A stretch of DNA of 64,000 nt from Lacrimispora indolis DSM 755 (GTDB lineage Bacteria > Bacillota > Clostridia > Lachnospirales > Lachnospiraceae): contig NZ_AZUI01000001.1 in the NCBI RefSeq assembly GCF_000526995.1, forward strand, positions 1,860,001-1,924,000, written 5' to 3'. The position numbers and the translations under genes were made by a program. Shown piece after piece: positions 50,801 to 58,064 of this stretch (positions within the stretch are counted from its first letter, which is position 1; each line of letters starts with the position of its first letter). The notes under the pieces were generated by a model. That model made no database searches. It saw nothing but the letters and a program-made list of their open reading frames with translations, and was not told the DNA's origin.

Positions 50801-53800
50801 GAAATCCCGTGCCAAGCACCATAACGGTTAAGAACAGCTATGTGTCCGGATCTCTGGAATTTACAAAGCTTGACGGGTTAACGGGAAAAGAACTTGGCGG
50901 AGCAGCATTTAAGATCGAGAAAAAGGGTGCTGTGCTGGAAGATGCCTGGAAGGCATTTACAGAGGCCATGAAGGCAGATCCGGGATCCATGGGAGTGACA
51001 AAGGTAACGGAAACCAGCAATGGAATAGAGTTTGAAGTGGTATCCGGAAAGGTGACATTGACCGGAATCCCATATGGAACCTATACCTTGTCGGAAATCC
51101 GGGTACCAGACGGATATGATATTACAAAGAAACAGGCTGATATTGATTTCCAGATCGAGACTGACGGGCAGAAGGCAGTGCTTTCAGGCCTTGAGGATAA
51201 CCTCATTAAGAATACCAGAACCGATTACAGCTTAAGCCTTAAGAAGGCAGATAATGCCGGTAACGATAAGGTGGCCGGAATCAGCTTTGCCATAACAGGT
51301 CCTGGAAAGTATGAAAGCAGTTCATGGATCCCGTTTGCCAAGGCAGACTTTAAGCTGAATGATCCGTCGGAAAGCGGATATGAAGTAAAACAAACCGACG
51401 GGGAGGGCCTTATTAAATGGAATCTGCCTTATGGGGATTACAAAATAGAAGAACTGGATGCAGCGGGGTATGAACCTGTAGAGCCATTCTATGTAAGAAT
51501 TGATGTGAATGGAAAAGTATCTCTCTTAAATGGAGAGGGGCGCGGCGAGCTTATCTTAGACAGCGAAGAACAGAACCAGATCAACCTGATCATAAAGAAT
51601 GTGATCAAGACCGGTTCCCTTTCCGTAGAAAAGATTGACGGAGAAACCGGGAAAGCCATTGCAGGAGCACAGTTTGAGTTAAGCGGAACTTCTGTGATCA
51701 ACGGAGCGTTTGAGGCTTATCAGAATTATGTATTAGGTCTGGGCGTTTCCGGAGTATCAACAGGTAATGAGAACGGAAGGCTTTGGATCAGATTCCAGGT
51801 AGACGGAACCGGAGATTCCAAGACAGGTCTTTTGACCCAGATCCCATATGGAACCTATACCTTGACGGAGATCAAGGCTCCTGACGGATATTTATTCAAC
51901 AGCGGAAGCAAATGGACCAAAGCTTTTACCATTGAAAGTGCTGAAGGTGTGAAGCTGACAGGAGGCAATGGAATCGTCAATACGCCTCATGAGCTTAACA
52001 TTGAAAAACGGGATCAGAAGACGGAGGAGGTACTGTCCGGCGCAGTATTTATGCTCATGACCGCAGACGGAAAATATGTGGCTCTTGATGGAAACAACTC
52101 CTATACCGGATTAAAGGAAAGCCAGGAGGAAGGTTCTGCATTTACCACCGGAAGCGACGGAAGAGTTACTGTAAAACGTCTCCCGGCAGGAAATTATATT
52201 TTAAAGGAAACACAGGCACCTGCCAATTATGGCGTAACTGCTGATACGGAAATAACCGTACTGCGATCCGGCAACTCCGAGACTGTTGTAGTATATGATT
52301 TAAGGAATATGGCCAAAATACGGATTAACAAGGCTGCATCCCACAACCATGAGATGAGGCTTGACGGAGCGGTATTTGAGATTTACTCCGATAAAGACTT
52401 AACAGCACTTGCAGGTACCATGACAACAGGAAATGGCGGCATTGGGGAATCTGAAATGCTCCCATTGGGAACCTACTATGTGAAGGAACAGAAGGCCCCC
52501 GCCGGCTATGAATTAAGCGACAGAGTCTATGAAGTGACTTTGCTGAGCGACAAAGAGGCTTATACGGTCCTTGCAGACGGAAACGAGTTCGTTACCGACG
52601 ATTATGGAACCGGATCTCTGGTATTTGACAAGGTAGACAGTTCCACAGGTGAAAAAATTGCTTCTGCCCAGTTCTCCATAAACAGGAAGGATACGAATGT
52701 AGACGGAGCCTATGAGCGGTTTTTAGAGGATATAGGTAATAAGAGCCAGGCTGAGCTGGAGGCAATGGGAATTATGGACGTTGAGACAGAAGGCGGAAAA
52801 ATCCGTTTTACAGCAGTAAACGGCCATGTGGATATAAAGGAAATCCCATACGGAACCTATATTCTTAAGGAAGAAAAGGCGCCAAAGGGCTATTTAAGCC
52901 TGAATGGAAAGGCAGAATTTGAGTTTACTATTACAGAGGACCAAAGGGAAGCAGACTTAGGAAACGGCAATGAGGTAGTTAATGAACGGGCTCAGTTTGA
53001 GCTTCAGCTTAAGAAGGCGGATAATCTTGGAAACAGTATAAGCGGAATCCAGTTTGAAATATTAGGACCGGGCCGGTATGAAGAAAATGGAGTTTTATCA
53101 ATTTTTGGAGCAAACCGGTTTAAGACTGACGGGGATTCTGATACGGGATTATTTACCACCGGAGCTGACGGTTTGATTCACCTGGGGCTGAAACATGGCG
53201 ATTACCAGATCAGGGAGGCTTCTTCCGACCGGTACGATTCCATTGATCCGTTCTATATCAGAATTGACGGGGAAGGCAAGGTAAGCATCTTAAAGGATAA
53301 CAGCAAAGCAGCAGTGGTTTCAAATGACGCTCTTGTTACAGTTACCGTGACCAATAAGATCAGCACCGGAAATCTGGAAATGGAAAAGGTTGACGGTGAA
53401 AACACCGGAAAGAGGCTTGAGGGAGCAGAATTTGTGCTGTCGAACCTTTCGACCCTGGTTCCGGGAGCCTGGGACAGCTACCGCAATCAGGCGGCAGCAG
53501 ATGGCGCTGCCTGGACGGCCGATCAGGTGGTAGGAAATACCATAACCTTTGTGTTAAACGGAAAAGGAGTTATAACAAACCTGCCCTACGGCACCTACCG
53601 TCTGACGGAGATAATGTCGCCCGATGGATATCTTCTTGGAACGGCTCCATGGACTGCAGAATTTACCATTAATGAAGCCAATAAGGAAATCCGGTATACA
53701 ACACCGGGGCTGTTTGAAAAGACCAATGGTGCTATTGCCAATATGCCTTCAAAAATTACTGTGGTAAAAACCAATGCGGTCTATGCGGATGTGAAGCTGA

Positions 53801-54345
53801 AAGGTGCTGAGTTCATTCTGAAAGCTTCCGATGGAAAGTATGTGAAGCTGGATAGCGGCTCTTTTGCCGGATATACGGACGACAGGGCAGCTGCAGGAAT
53901 TTTTGTGACCGGCAACGACGGGCAGTTTGTAATAAAAAGACTGCCAAAAGACACCTATACTTTCATTGAAACAAAAGCGCCGACCGGGTATTATATTAAC
54001 AGCAATATCCCGCCGGTGACCCTGGATGGCGTCAACAGCTTTACCATTACCATTCAGGATGAGAGAATCAGAGGCGGCGGCGGTTCATCGGGAGGACCTT
54101 CCGGAAGGGATAACCCAGGCGGTCCGGGTGCTGCGGTGACGATTGTGCCGGACCCGGTGCCCCTTGCCAACCTGCCTGGTGACGGTTCCATTGATCTGCT
54201 GAATGTTGACGATGGAAACGTACCTCTTGCCAATCTGCCTAAGACCGGCGACCGGCAAAAGGCTGCGGGTAAGGTAATGGTGGCCCTGTCAGGATTCATG
54301 ATGGCTCTTTATGCAGCACTTAGCAAAAAGAAAAAGGAAAATTAA
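38857..54345 (+). CDS. Giant LPXTG-anchored surface protein of SpaA/Cna-B (prealbumin-like) repeats
   Basis: 5,162 residues from one uninterrupted 15.5-kb frame. Order: signal peptide (1 to about 36, ending TTAYASE); ASPSEASPSEA; an N-terminal domain I do not recognise (about 58-195); a Glu/Thr/Gln/Lys-rich low-complexity linker (about 200-350); an adhesin-like head (about 450-850); then about 27 prealbumin-like modules recognised by a Y-x-[ILV]-x-E box, often with APxGY, as in YTLTEIKAPDGY and YYVKEQKAPAGY. DUF11-like stretches (about 3,010-3,660) and an SdrD-B-like module (IWIDDNNNGIQDE, about 3,670) interrupt them. It ends in LPKTG (5,127-5,131), a hydrophobic helix and KKKKEN, so sortase should attach it to the wall. 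Only about five cysteines; Lys-Asn/Asp isopeptide bonds probably stabilise the modules. Likely an adhesin; ligand unknown. ATG start behind AAAGGAGG. No sortase gene is in the window. Confidence 0.93.
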   Translation: MKGAVKKVHRLRRAIAWLLTAAIVAGNISQLSITTAYASELAESRSESTSNVGKASPSEASPSEAARIIDVQVTQSSIEKVLKKDFDRRPELNEDLVPFEGDQKDLVIGKLYEELEGKTLVLQKKVGKAMYLVVVSDTLDGEPFFESHKSERIKQDSILKNIQVIGVNGYKDRDCEFRLRIVGDDLMITDAHMEEFAVIGENSQEEKAAQPSSAGTRSGNSVNSGSTSGSGNTGSSVSQETTDGTEEETNDQETEAQETETQETETQETGEADKNLSEPDEETQDQAGEVTEAQKEENSREAVEEPKDTENDTAKEAAKEDAKEAVKEEAGKENQDHAGQEEKSGDSDSEKSGAALSVSSIGINGISVTRHKVPVLFSSEGSLATASEAEIDDSLGEEADLVFVGDTKVLSEDERAALMGTDVAALNGEEKKTSLFSFLSKPSFGMVVRSYGITLLNTEISGEGKLSPYETALTYYGPDATDEKETVEVSLSQSQTGSIKAGVLYTYTITYTMQAAPLYEYAAGGKLSLFDAYENAKIRFTVPAGIIIEEQPGKVELISSDDDGKVYEISVGDEQNVIRPGKSDSITMNAYIDGNGKRAVGEQFNLSENSVAFYADVKVADKTDTEHVEYPGNIETVTYANQPGETTLTLVSDDVWHIKKSLNSTGDPYTVVRDGERNPEFVDITYLIEVGMYGSSNTISRQPDGVVYQTYGRTGFQEGSFKITDSLKIVTENAPEAMMPVSVTAKWGDGSDVHMIQNEDGSITIDEFKTKGQSGEDHIYVSESAPTYSSYLVTARYPYEPFLLKYNDERVENNDVFTVNNKAYLEYVKLGTDQTVTEASDVNVAVHEFNKPAVIKIKKEIDEGLGVTQKYGLDMEKEYPGLAGFEIYSVDADNNQIPYDNYTVIDSKGQKINNRNIVVNPSNDETESGFYATEDDGYIQIQVDPGTYVIKEKETEKPVGTQFNSAKVGTKPVANGEDIKVTLKAGENAEVTVVNEVIGKGAIEFYKKARTWDSVTVSETELNVLKEAEFTLYQKNEDGSLTEVKTVESDNKGYVLFKPLTPGQYVVKEKSANGYIIDNHEYEVTVYADVTSPVKDGDNFLVNTLNQAKVRVTKLMQDDNDNYINVPEAYREDFNDRFWIEKKVAGTWEQVSIKDKITKEVRITYSLGSESQFTVTLPVYDGSGNEIEYRVAEKVPEGYSDGNGNEAGFSQEEKEDGTYIYKTFSLKPLEIAEVNLKNNKGGTLKLQKEAWSVDTEDGTLDKNASKSGFQFKLYYKNEGNFTEVLPATTYTTDSKGEILVKGLDVTKQYYWSEINGTGRLEAENFTKVETSGDQIFIGPYAVSRKSDTIVEAYNIPQKVPYWFYKVDITDEDNSISARFKITVKDSNPEKVAFDDWVSTEGTYITLDPGTTYIIEETVAPDNFVKGEKAELITPDGPVRKTDLERWFAKDNTENHKTFKNEPYKLVTIKKTQYDADGNKDSKIDTIIFEIYVENEVGSGFEETGSLNSNTPIPLAPGNYYFKEKVPDGNINPYYLLSDDDKTEGYHPGYKIFEKNIYYGPVDITAASAGNTKQEIYLAGPDKPLVNYKDNGKVTVTKKDALRDRSVNGAVFGIFEADKFDVNNWEASISNPIETVTTSGTEPTAGQATFSSTELKIFDTNGNRISYVIAEITPPNGYLPSYEILTTTLKEGKVITTVNGEENGSQLVIKNEPKLTIRTQKYWRDEWNYQFYKVDHVLGNVKLALYRVNTDDITKADYVETVTTNAYDGIATFYNINRNDTYFVVEVRVPTKDETGFDFELNMGNKTPLANGDEEPPKTLSVSELREGKYNAVEYSGKDLPKDADSLIQKTDDLLNYKPWVQFNVLKTCDGNAVDGTTHQPENINGAQFTLYKMTGDVKNLSGIQLADLADESRFEKVDSYESGTRGDPKTGSRVNGEFDTAVLEPGKVYWLVEEAPAPGYQLPGGPQIVAVFVPKGSGHTGYDGMLHEYENGRSKEPVVVKNQHEDGPGGYDAYYFQIKLNKWLKDALKPSEEPTLLGGAKFQIWLLEPDSKEKLLPIEVVETGLESDDSNKTGYALSKMINMGKLKDALENKGLGDEVNRILKVENDNVVKALFGLEEVYAPSKVQMDPTLHYLEAEIPKNQDSIDSHYFWVTGKDEEYRLMNTVLEQYPVTIEKYGYVPDSSTFGKTDEELDALNIPKTPLSGVEFEIYQYQWENGSYSYVSIGTYTTDINGQVKVPKGLQAGRYRLKETMTEIQQQKYITMYTGEDDLWRYFTVGSNPSTVNVYNPEKPDLVIEKTTWTGDPSVNLDGITFTIQKSGGSEIHKTTKPENGKYVASFNNLVSGVYTIKAEVLGSEAAKTVTDRYFETITVDVGYEAKAIDGRVSLVLIGSATGKLATAVVKNPRLAELIIHKIDAETKDSGTGMAGATFKVEYLKFRSDTDLIGGVLQNVRDAGYAKPDQGFNSVTRTLTDNKDGTYTLKNCEPGWYRITEQKAPSGYTIDAQPIIVPVVADMAGGYEDTLTVEFENRQKAELTITKKLFFGDGFKNDENIADKLPSEIVFDIYTYSNNTYKRVSDESGSPVQVKIRNFEAQAGYYTAGGTVHLPQNPEGGAYYLKEQENPDWMLSPSGAVENGTLQEDGYIKVGVETDFTSKNPVSITVNNEYAKARILLTKADGANHSKKLSGAAFKLYSDQQLTNEVGSFTEIGQSGVYEIVFSTKVYSPGTYYIKEVNAPAGYIAITTAIPEEGLAAETGKTTEITVQNQGGIDLQITKYSGNGGSKSLKSGITFELYRRSPGGTWNYVTEGTSDSQGKLSFRGLELPAGDSYGVYEVTKNENGFETFRMDSFNGAEGTILPTTADVIKNGETKTGLELYVLTGSNTVTPGVHSFEAHNQEALPLKLIKNDVNKTDNPGSSIAVSMKVTEKETGKQIGNTVNVPYGETGTTVQLLPGTYIIEETAVTQNSQGYIINKDDARTVYRKEVEVKKGVIPDPCEFTNVKQKTGVTLDKTSLTTTLKDLWWNEGQTVTYTLTPNAANSIPLDRFVVTDTGLKMLDTGKSELPEAEYTYEKYTIVSIKPGKATEQNHIQGARTGTIMADVTFYDFNGNQVGAVQSVAVSGDGEIGLIKPVNGKKVKSFQISYRDDTLEASTENQYVLGNDFVPGSIEVTVKLDHQDAKLSNGTYKKEIKYIRNEAEVSMDFRRWDINGTLVQSQEKSQAKTECDIQVVQSQAPIISVKKSVDPIKGIQPSDILTYTLYVKNDTTSNDSDIVPMKEPILIDYVPLGVTVSGESAGEDRLLKAVTLKDSPQGVAIEKTVKKVDPTTGRETLFIQLSGNLDKGESVTVEVKAQIAGSIINYGKNILNELYVTSDVLQPAFSLNQTGASFMIKTDSGSKWPSADLPKDVQLPDEKYRDYGYASDSAENTMSTGTGLVLYKEVKGNLDTRFVSGTTVGKVAKSADDTELTNYDGTVLYRLTVNNASASDIITKLQLMDILPVKGDYSTGNFERYSDYQLKYEEIVSIAIENRTDHKEGRKVEDFSNQVTYSGTVFNNKATAQQGKESMLNDNNDGFWSESLSDPTAIRIKIIDPEFYLAPGENLVVTYKTVVPYTDKKELDDVAYGYAVNDFATSYSYKKSLTDTSEIMFPQAQTSNAVQVLLVPGNVKVSGRIWIDDNNNGIQDESTTDDHLLTDLLPVLQSKYFKVNLLKYGKSGDDEVSGTVNLSDARFLFDGLTPAKPFGITGSEFTQEQENSWYSNQSLIVSKLKGEDPAHYRIYVTTGTMPAGYEDLVLKLTKPTMLSTGQNAEAGRSRFPDTLAEGGKNYEESLDSNFKETNDSYASEDFFLWSAGDDYDKTKDIGFVPFRNVTIKKTNEAGNPVEGAHFSVYGPYTNEEMEGFRQNGIKNAADLGSPVAQGNTVLDNNEAVWSAGELLYYRNYIVVEDGAPAGYEIANAQTDDMVPMTSYQVNGHKAWELLSKEFKTSGNPVPSTITVKNSYVSGSLEFTKLDGLTGKELGGAAFKIEKKGAVLEDAWKAFTEAMKADPGSMGVTKVTETSNGIEFEVVSGKVTLTGIPYGTYTLSEIRVPDGYDITKKQADIDFQIETDGQKAVLSGLEDNLIKNTRTDYSLSLKKADNAGNDKVAGISFAITGPGKYESSSWIPFAKADFKLNDPSESGYEVKQTDGEGLIKWNLPYGDYKIEELDAAGYEPVEPFYVRIDVNGKVSLLNGEGRGELILDSEEQNQINLIIKNVIKTGSLSVEKIDGETGKAIAGAQFELSGTSVINGAFEAYQNYVLGLGVSGVSTGNENGRLWIRFQVDGTGDSKTGLLTQIPYGTYTLTEIKAPDGYLFNSGSKWTKAFTIESAEGVKLTGGNGIVNTPHELNIEKRDQKTEEVLSGAVFMLMTADGKYVALDGNNSYTGLKESQEEGSAFTTGSDGRVTVKRLPAGNYILKETQAPANYGVTADTEITVLRSGNSETVVVYDLRNMAKIRINKAASHNHEMRLDGAVFEIYSDKDLTALAGTMTTGNGGIGESEMLPLGTYYVKEQKAPAGYELSDRVYEVTLLSDKEAYTVLADGNEFVTDDYGTGSLVFDKVDSSTGEKIASAQFSINRKDTNVDGAYERFLEDIGNKSQAELEAMGIMDVETEGGKIRFTAVNGHVDIKEIPYGTYILKEEKAPKGYLSLNGKAEFEFTITEDQREADLGNGNEVVNERAQFELQLKKADNLGNSISGIQFEILGPGRYEENGVLSIFGANRFKTDGDSDTGLFTTGADGLIHLGLKHGDYQIREASSDRYDSIDPFYIRIDGEGKVSILKDNSKAAVVSNDALVTVTVTNKISTGNLEMEKVDGENTGKRLEGAEFVLSNLSTLVPGAWDSYRNQAAADGAAWTADQVVGNTITFVLNGKGVITNLPYGTYRLTEIMSPDGYLLGTAPWTAEFTINEANKEIRYTTPGLFEKTNGAIANMPSKITVVKTNAVYADVKLKGAEFILKASDGKYVKLDSGSFAGYTDDRAAAGIFVTGNDGQFVIKRLPKDTYTFIETKAPTGYYINSNIPPVTLDGVNSFTITIQDERIRGGGGSSGGPSGRDNPGGPGAAVTIVPDPVPLANLPGDGSIDLLNVDDGNVPLANLPKTGDRQKAAGKVMVALSGFMMALYAALSKKKKEN
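50850..54060 (+). repeat. Nested duplication of Cna-B module series inside the giant gene
   Basis: The C-terminal 1,070 residues repeat in higher order. One unit (about 50850-52610) runs alpha-beta-alpha-gamma-delta; the next (about 52615-54060) runs alpha-beta-alpha-gamma. Alpha modules share G[SN]L...K.DG.TGK and PYGTY.L.EI..PDGY; beta modules share LKKADN.GN, I.GPG.YE and PFY.RID..GKVS; gamma modules share DGKYV.LD and KRLP..TY. DNA identity is highest around the PYGTY boxes at 51067, 51843, 52846 and 53584. Confidence 0.8.
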
Positions 54346-54367
54346 GAAAATAAAGGAAAAGTGTTTA

Positions 54368-54396
54368 TTGACTTTATTAAATTAACTTGTTATAAT
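54368..54396 (+). promoter_or_regulatory. Promoter upstream of gdhA
   Basis: TTGACT (54368-54373), 17 bases, TATAAT (54391-54396). It lies after the giant gene's stop and before the terminator hairpin at 54419. Confidence 0.75.
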
Positions 54397-54412
54397 TTTT
54401 TAGAAGTTATGA

Positions 54413-55855
<1,443 letters not shown>

Positions 55856-55863
55856 GAAAATCA

Positions 55864-55903
55864 GGGGTCTGTGCCCATTAAGAGGGAACGGGCCCCAATT
55901 TTT
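55864..55903 (+). terminator. Probable terminator of gdhA
   Basis: An imperfect GC-rich stem (GGGGTCTGTGCCC against GGGCCCC-type sequence) followed by AATTTTT, 8 bases after the stop. Confidence 0.6.
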
Positions 55904-55944
55904 AAAATAAGAAAATTGTGCTGGCATTATCATGATTTATGGTA

Positions 55945-56100
55945 TATAATAAACGATAAGGCTTGAGGCGGAGTAATCTTCGCCTTATTGTTTTCTCGGT
56001 ATTATTTACTTAATGAAGGCAGGCATAGCGCAGCTTGAGTTTAGTAAATCAGCCGTTCGATGAGCCAGGGCGAATCGAACTTCTTTTATATTATTAGAAA
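55945..56100 (+). promoter_or_regulatory. Promoter and hairpin-rich leader of the DUF3881 gene
   Basis: TATAAT at 55945-55950 (possible -35 TGGCAT at 55922-55927). About 5 bases later ATAAGGC (55956-55962) pairs with GCCTTAT (55982-55988) and is followed by TTGTTTTCTC, like a leader attenuator. Further on, GTTCGAT and ATCGAAC (near 56053-56080) form another stem. No known riboswitch recognised. Confidence 0.45.
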
Positions 56101-56115
56101 GCAGGTGATGATCCT

Positions 56116-57003
56116 ATGCATAAATTCTTAAGAACCATTGGTTTCAGCCTATATCAGAAAGACAAGGAAATAGATAAGTTATTGGATAAGCTCTGTGAAG
56201 ATTTGTCAGGCTTGAAACGGATTCAGATTGACGAGGAATCCAATCTTTGCGAGCTTCGCAGGGAAGTGGCTCCAGGTATGGGGATTGCTATCTTTGGAGA
56301 GATGGACCGGGAAGGAAACTTTCAAAGAAGTTACTATTATCCGTATTTGAAAAGCAATGATATGACATCAGACGTAGCCTGTTCCATCCAGCGCCATACG
56401 GAACGAGAGACTTACGCCGGCCTTATGGATGAATATAAGGTAGGGATTTCACTCATATTCTATATAGACAATTCCTTTGAGTGCAGGGAACGGATCATTG
56501 ATCATCACCCTATGGATACTAAGGACGTCTGCCTTACCGGGCTTGCGGTAAGCGGAAAGGTTCTGCTTCCCATTCAGAAGACAGAAACACAGAGAGAAAA
56601 GGCCAGAGTGGCGGCAAAGGACCGTAATACGCTTTTGGAAGCGGCAAAGAACGGCGATGAAGACGCCATGGAGACCCTTACCATTGAGGATATTGATTTA
56701 TATTCCCAGGCTTCCAGAAGGGTGATGAAGGAGGATTTATACTCTATCATTGATTCCTGCTTTATGCCCTGCGGTGTGGAATGTGACCAGTACTCCATTA
56801 TCGGAGAGATCATTAAGATAGAAGAAAAGAAGAACCAGATCACCGATGAAGAGGTTTACGATTTCACCTTGGAATGCAGTGACCTTACTTTCCATGTGGC
56901 AATTGCCAAAAAGGATCTGACTGGAACTCCTGAAATCGGACGCAGATTCAAGGGACAGATATGGATGCAGGGAACCGTGAATTTTGCGGAGCAGGTGGAA
57001 TAA
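56116..57003 (+). CDS. DUF3881 family protein
   Basis: 295 residues, soluble, no signal peptide. The opening MHKFLRTIGFSLYQKDKEID and the regions MGIAIFGEMDREGNFQRSYY and CFMPCGVECDQYSIIGEI fit the Lachnospiraceae family DUF3881 from memory; function is unknown. A long acidic helix (about 160-200) is notable. The start is an ATG behind GCAGGTGATG. It stands alone ahead of a tRNA gene. Confidence 0.6.
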   Translation: MHKFLRTIGFSLYQKDKEIDKLLDKLCEDLSGLKRIQIDEESNLCELRREVAPGMGIAIFGEMDREGNFQRSYYYPYLKSNDMTSDVACSIQRHTERETYAGLMDEYKVGISLIFYIDNSFECRERIIDHHPMDTKDVCLTGLAVSGKVLLPIQKTETQREKARVAAKDRNTLLEAAKNGDEDAMETLTIEDIDLYSQASRRVMKEDLYSIIDSCFMPCGVECDQYSIIGEIIKIEEKKNQITDEEVYDFTLECSDLTFHVAIAKKDLTGTPEIGRRFKGQIWMQGTVNFAEQVE

Positions 57004-57016
57004 GTACAAAATTGTC

Positions 57017-57045
57017 TTGACGAAACGTCGGATTATGAATATAAT
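57017..57045 (+). promoter_or_regulatory. Promoter of the tRNA-Arg gene
   Basis: TTGACG (57017-57022), 17 bases, TATAAT (57040-57045), about 70 bases ahead of the tRNA. The leader can fold (ACCGTAAAG near 57055 with CTTTACCGT near 57097), perhaps guiding RNase processing. Confidence 0.85.
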
Positions 57046-57115
57046 AGTAGACGGACCGTAAAGGAATGCAGAGGAGAACAGCGATTCTGCCGTCTCTTTA
57101 CCGTTTCATATAGGC

Positions 57116-57189
57116 GTTTCCGTAGCTCAGCAGGATAGAGCGTCCGCCTCCTAAGCGGAAGGCCAGCGGTTCAAATCCGCTCGGGAACA
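57116..57189 (+). tRNA. tRNA-Arg, anticodon CCU
   Basis: A full cloverleaf of 74 bases: acceptor GTTTCCG/CGGGAAC with one G-U pair, D arm AGCTCAGCAGGATAGAGC, anticodon stem TCCGC/GCGGA with loop CTCCTAA (anticodon CCT), and T arm AGCGG-TTCAAAT-CCGCT. The discriminator is A; CCA is not encoded. It reads AGG codons. Confidence 0.95.
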
Positions 57190-57191
57190 TA

Positions 57192-57236
57192 AAAAAAGAC
57201 ATGGTTTTCCTTTTAAGGGGAAGCTATGTCTTTTTT
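57192..57236 (+). terminator. Terminator after tRNA-Arg
   Basis: AAAAGACAT-GGTTTTCC folds on GGGGAAGCTATGTCTTTT, with T6, directly after the tRNA. Confidence 0.88.
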
Positions 57237-57568
57237 ACAGCAAGATATCTTATAATTGTCGATTTATCGTACTTCACACAGGTAAATTCGAATTGAAGTA
57301 CAGATAACACAATGAATTATTATTAATCAGTATTCAATCAGAAACATAATCTTTTTGCTTTTGCCTACAGTCTGGGCGCCGGTAGTTATTACCGGCGCTA
57401 TTTTAAAAAATCTGAAGTTATGAAAGCATGATGAGGTATTTACCCAGAAAACGGCGGAATTAGTTGCACCGGTTCAGGATTTAAACCAGCACATTAAGGA
57501 AAGTCTTTTCCTTTCATTCATCACATGATAAGATAATCATGTATAAAAACACTTAAGAGAAAGGATAC
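57237..57568. other. Intergenic region with one hairpin
   Basis: Around 330 bases without a gene. GCGCCGGTA (57376-57384) pairs with TACCGGCGC (57390-57398) followed by TATTTT, an orphan terminator-like hairpin. The rest shows nothing I can name. Confidence 0.55.
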
Positions 57569-57574
57569 ATGAGT

Positions 57575-58048
57575 ATGAGTAAAGTATGGAAAGTAAAGGT
57601 TGATGAAAAGAATTATGAGATCAAGCTGAAGGGGAGTAAGGTTCTTGTGAATAATGAAGAAAAAAAGCTGAAGGACTTCCTTGTTAAGCGAGAGTGGTTT
57701 CAGACTGCTTATGCCATAGATGTTGGCACTAAAAAGGCTTCGTTGATTGTAAGTTCCCTGATTGGGGGAACTAAGCTGGTCATTGACGGGAAAGACTGTG
57801 CAACCGGTGAAGCATATGTTCCTGTTAATATCCCTAAATGGGCATATATTTTTATGGCATTGCACTCGATAAATCTTATAAATGGTCTTTTGGGAGCATT
57901 GATCGGTATAATCGGCTGTTCTGCTACTGTTTCTATTTCTTCCAACAAAAAAATCCATATAGCCGCAAGAGTGGCCCTGGATATTGTGGTGCTGATTTTG
58001 ACTTATGTTTTGGTCTTTGGAATTGGATTTGCATTAGCACAGTTATAA
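57575..58048 (+). CDS. Uncharacterised protein: beta-rich domain plus two transmembrane helices
   Basis: About 157-159 residues (starts at 57569 or at the ATG at 57575; AGAGAAAGGA upstream fits either). Residues 1-85 are a strand-rich soluble domain (KVWKVKVDEKNYEIKLKGSK; VGTKKASLIV; TKLVIDGKDC) that resembles, by eye, the first domain of the FAIM1 family (VW-V pattern, KA-x-I strand, L-x-ING strand). Then come two hydrophobic helices (IPKWAYIFMALHSINLINGL and ALDIVVLILTYVLVFGIGFA). It is followed at 16 bases by a DUF1189-like gene, suggesting a two-gene operon. Function unknown. Confidence 0.6.
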   Translation: MSKVWKVKVDEKNYEIKLKGSKVLVNNEEKKLKDFLVKREWFQTAYAIDVGTKKASLIVSSLIGGTKLVIDGKDCATGEAYVPVNIPKWAYIFMALHSINLINGLLGALIGIIGCSATVSISSNKKIHIAARVALDIVVLILTYVLVFGIGFALAQL

Positions 58049-58064
58049 GGAAGGAAAGATAAAA

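Noticed and set aside
39130..54300. Many minus-strand and alternative-frame ORFs across the giant gene
   Set aside because: They are short, lack ribosome sites and are explained as shadows of a repetitive, codon-biased real gene.
56020..56090. tRNA-like sequence with TTCGA and GGCGAATCGAAC
   Set aside because: No acceptor, D or anticodon arms can be paired around it; only a simple stem forms.
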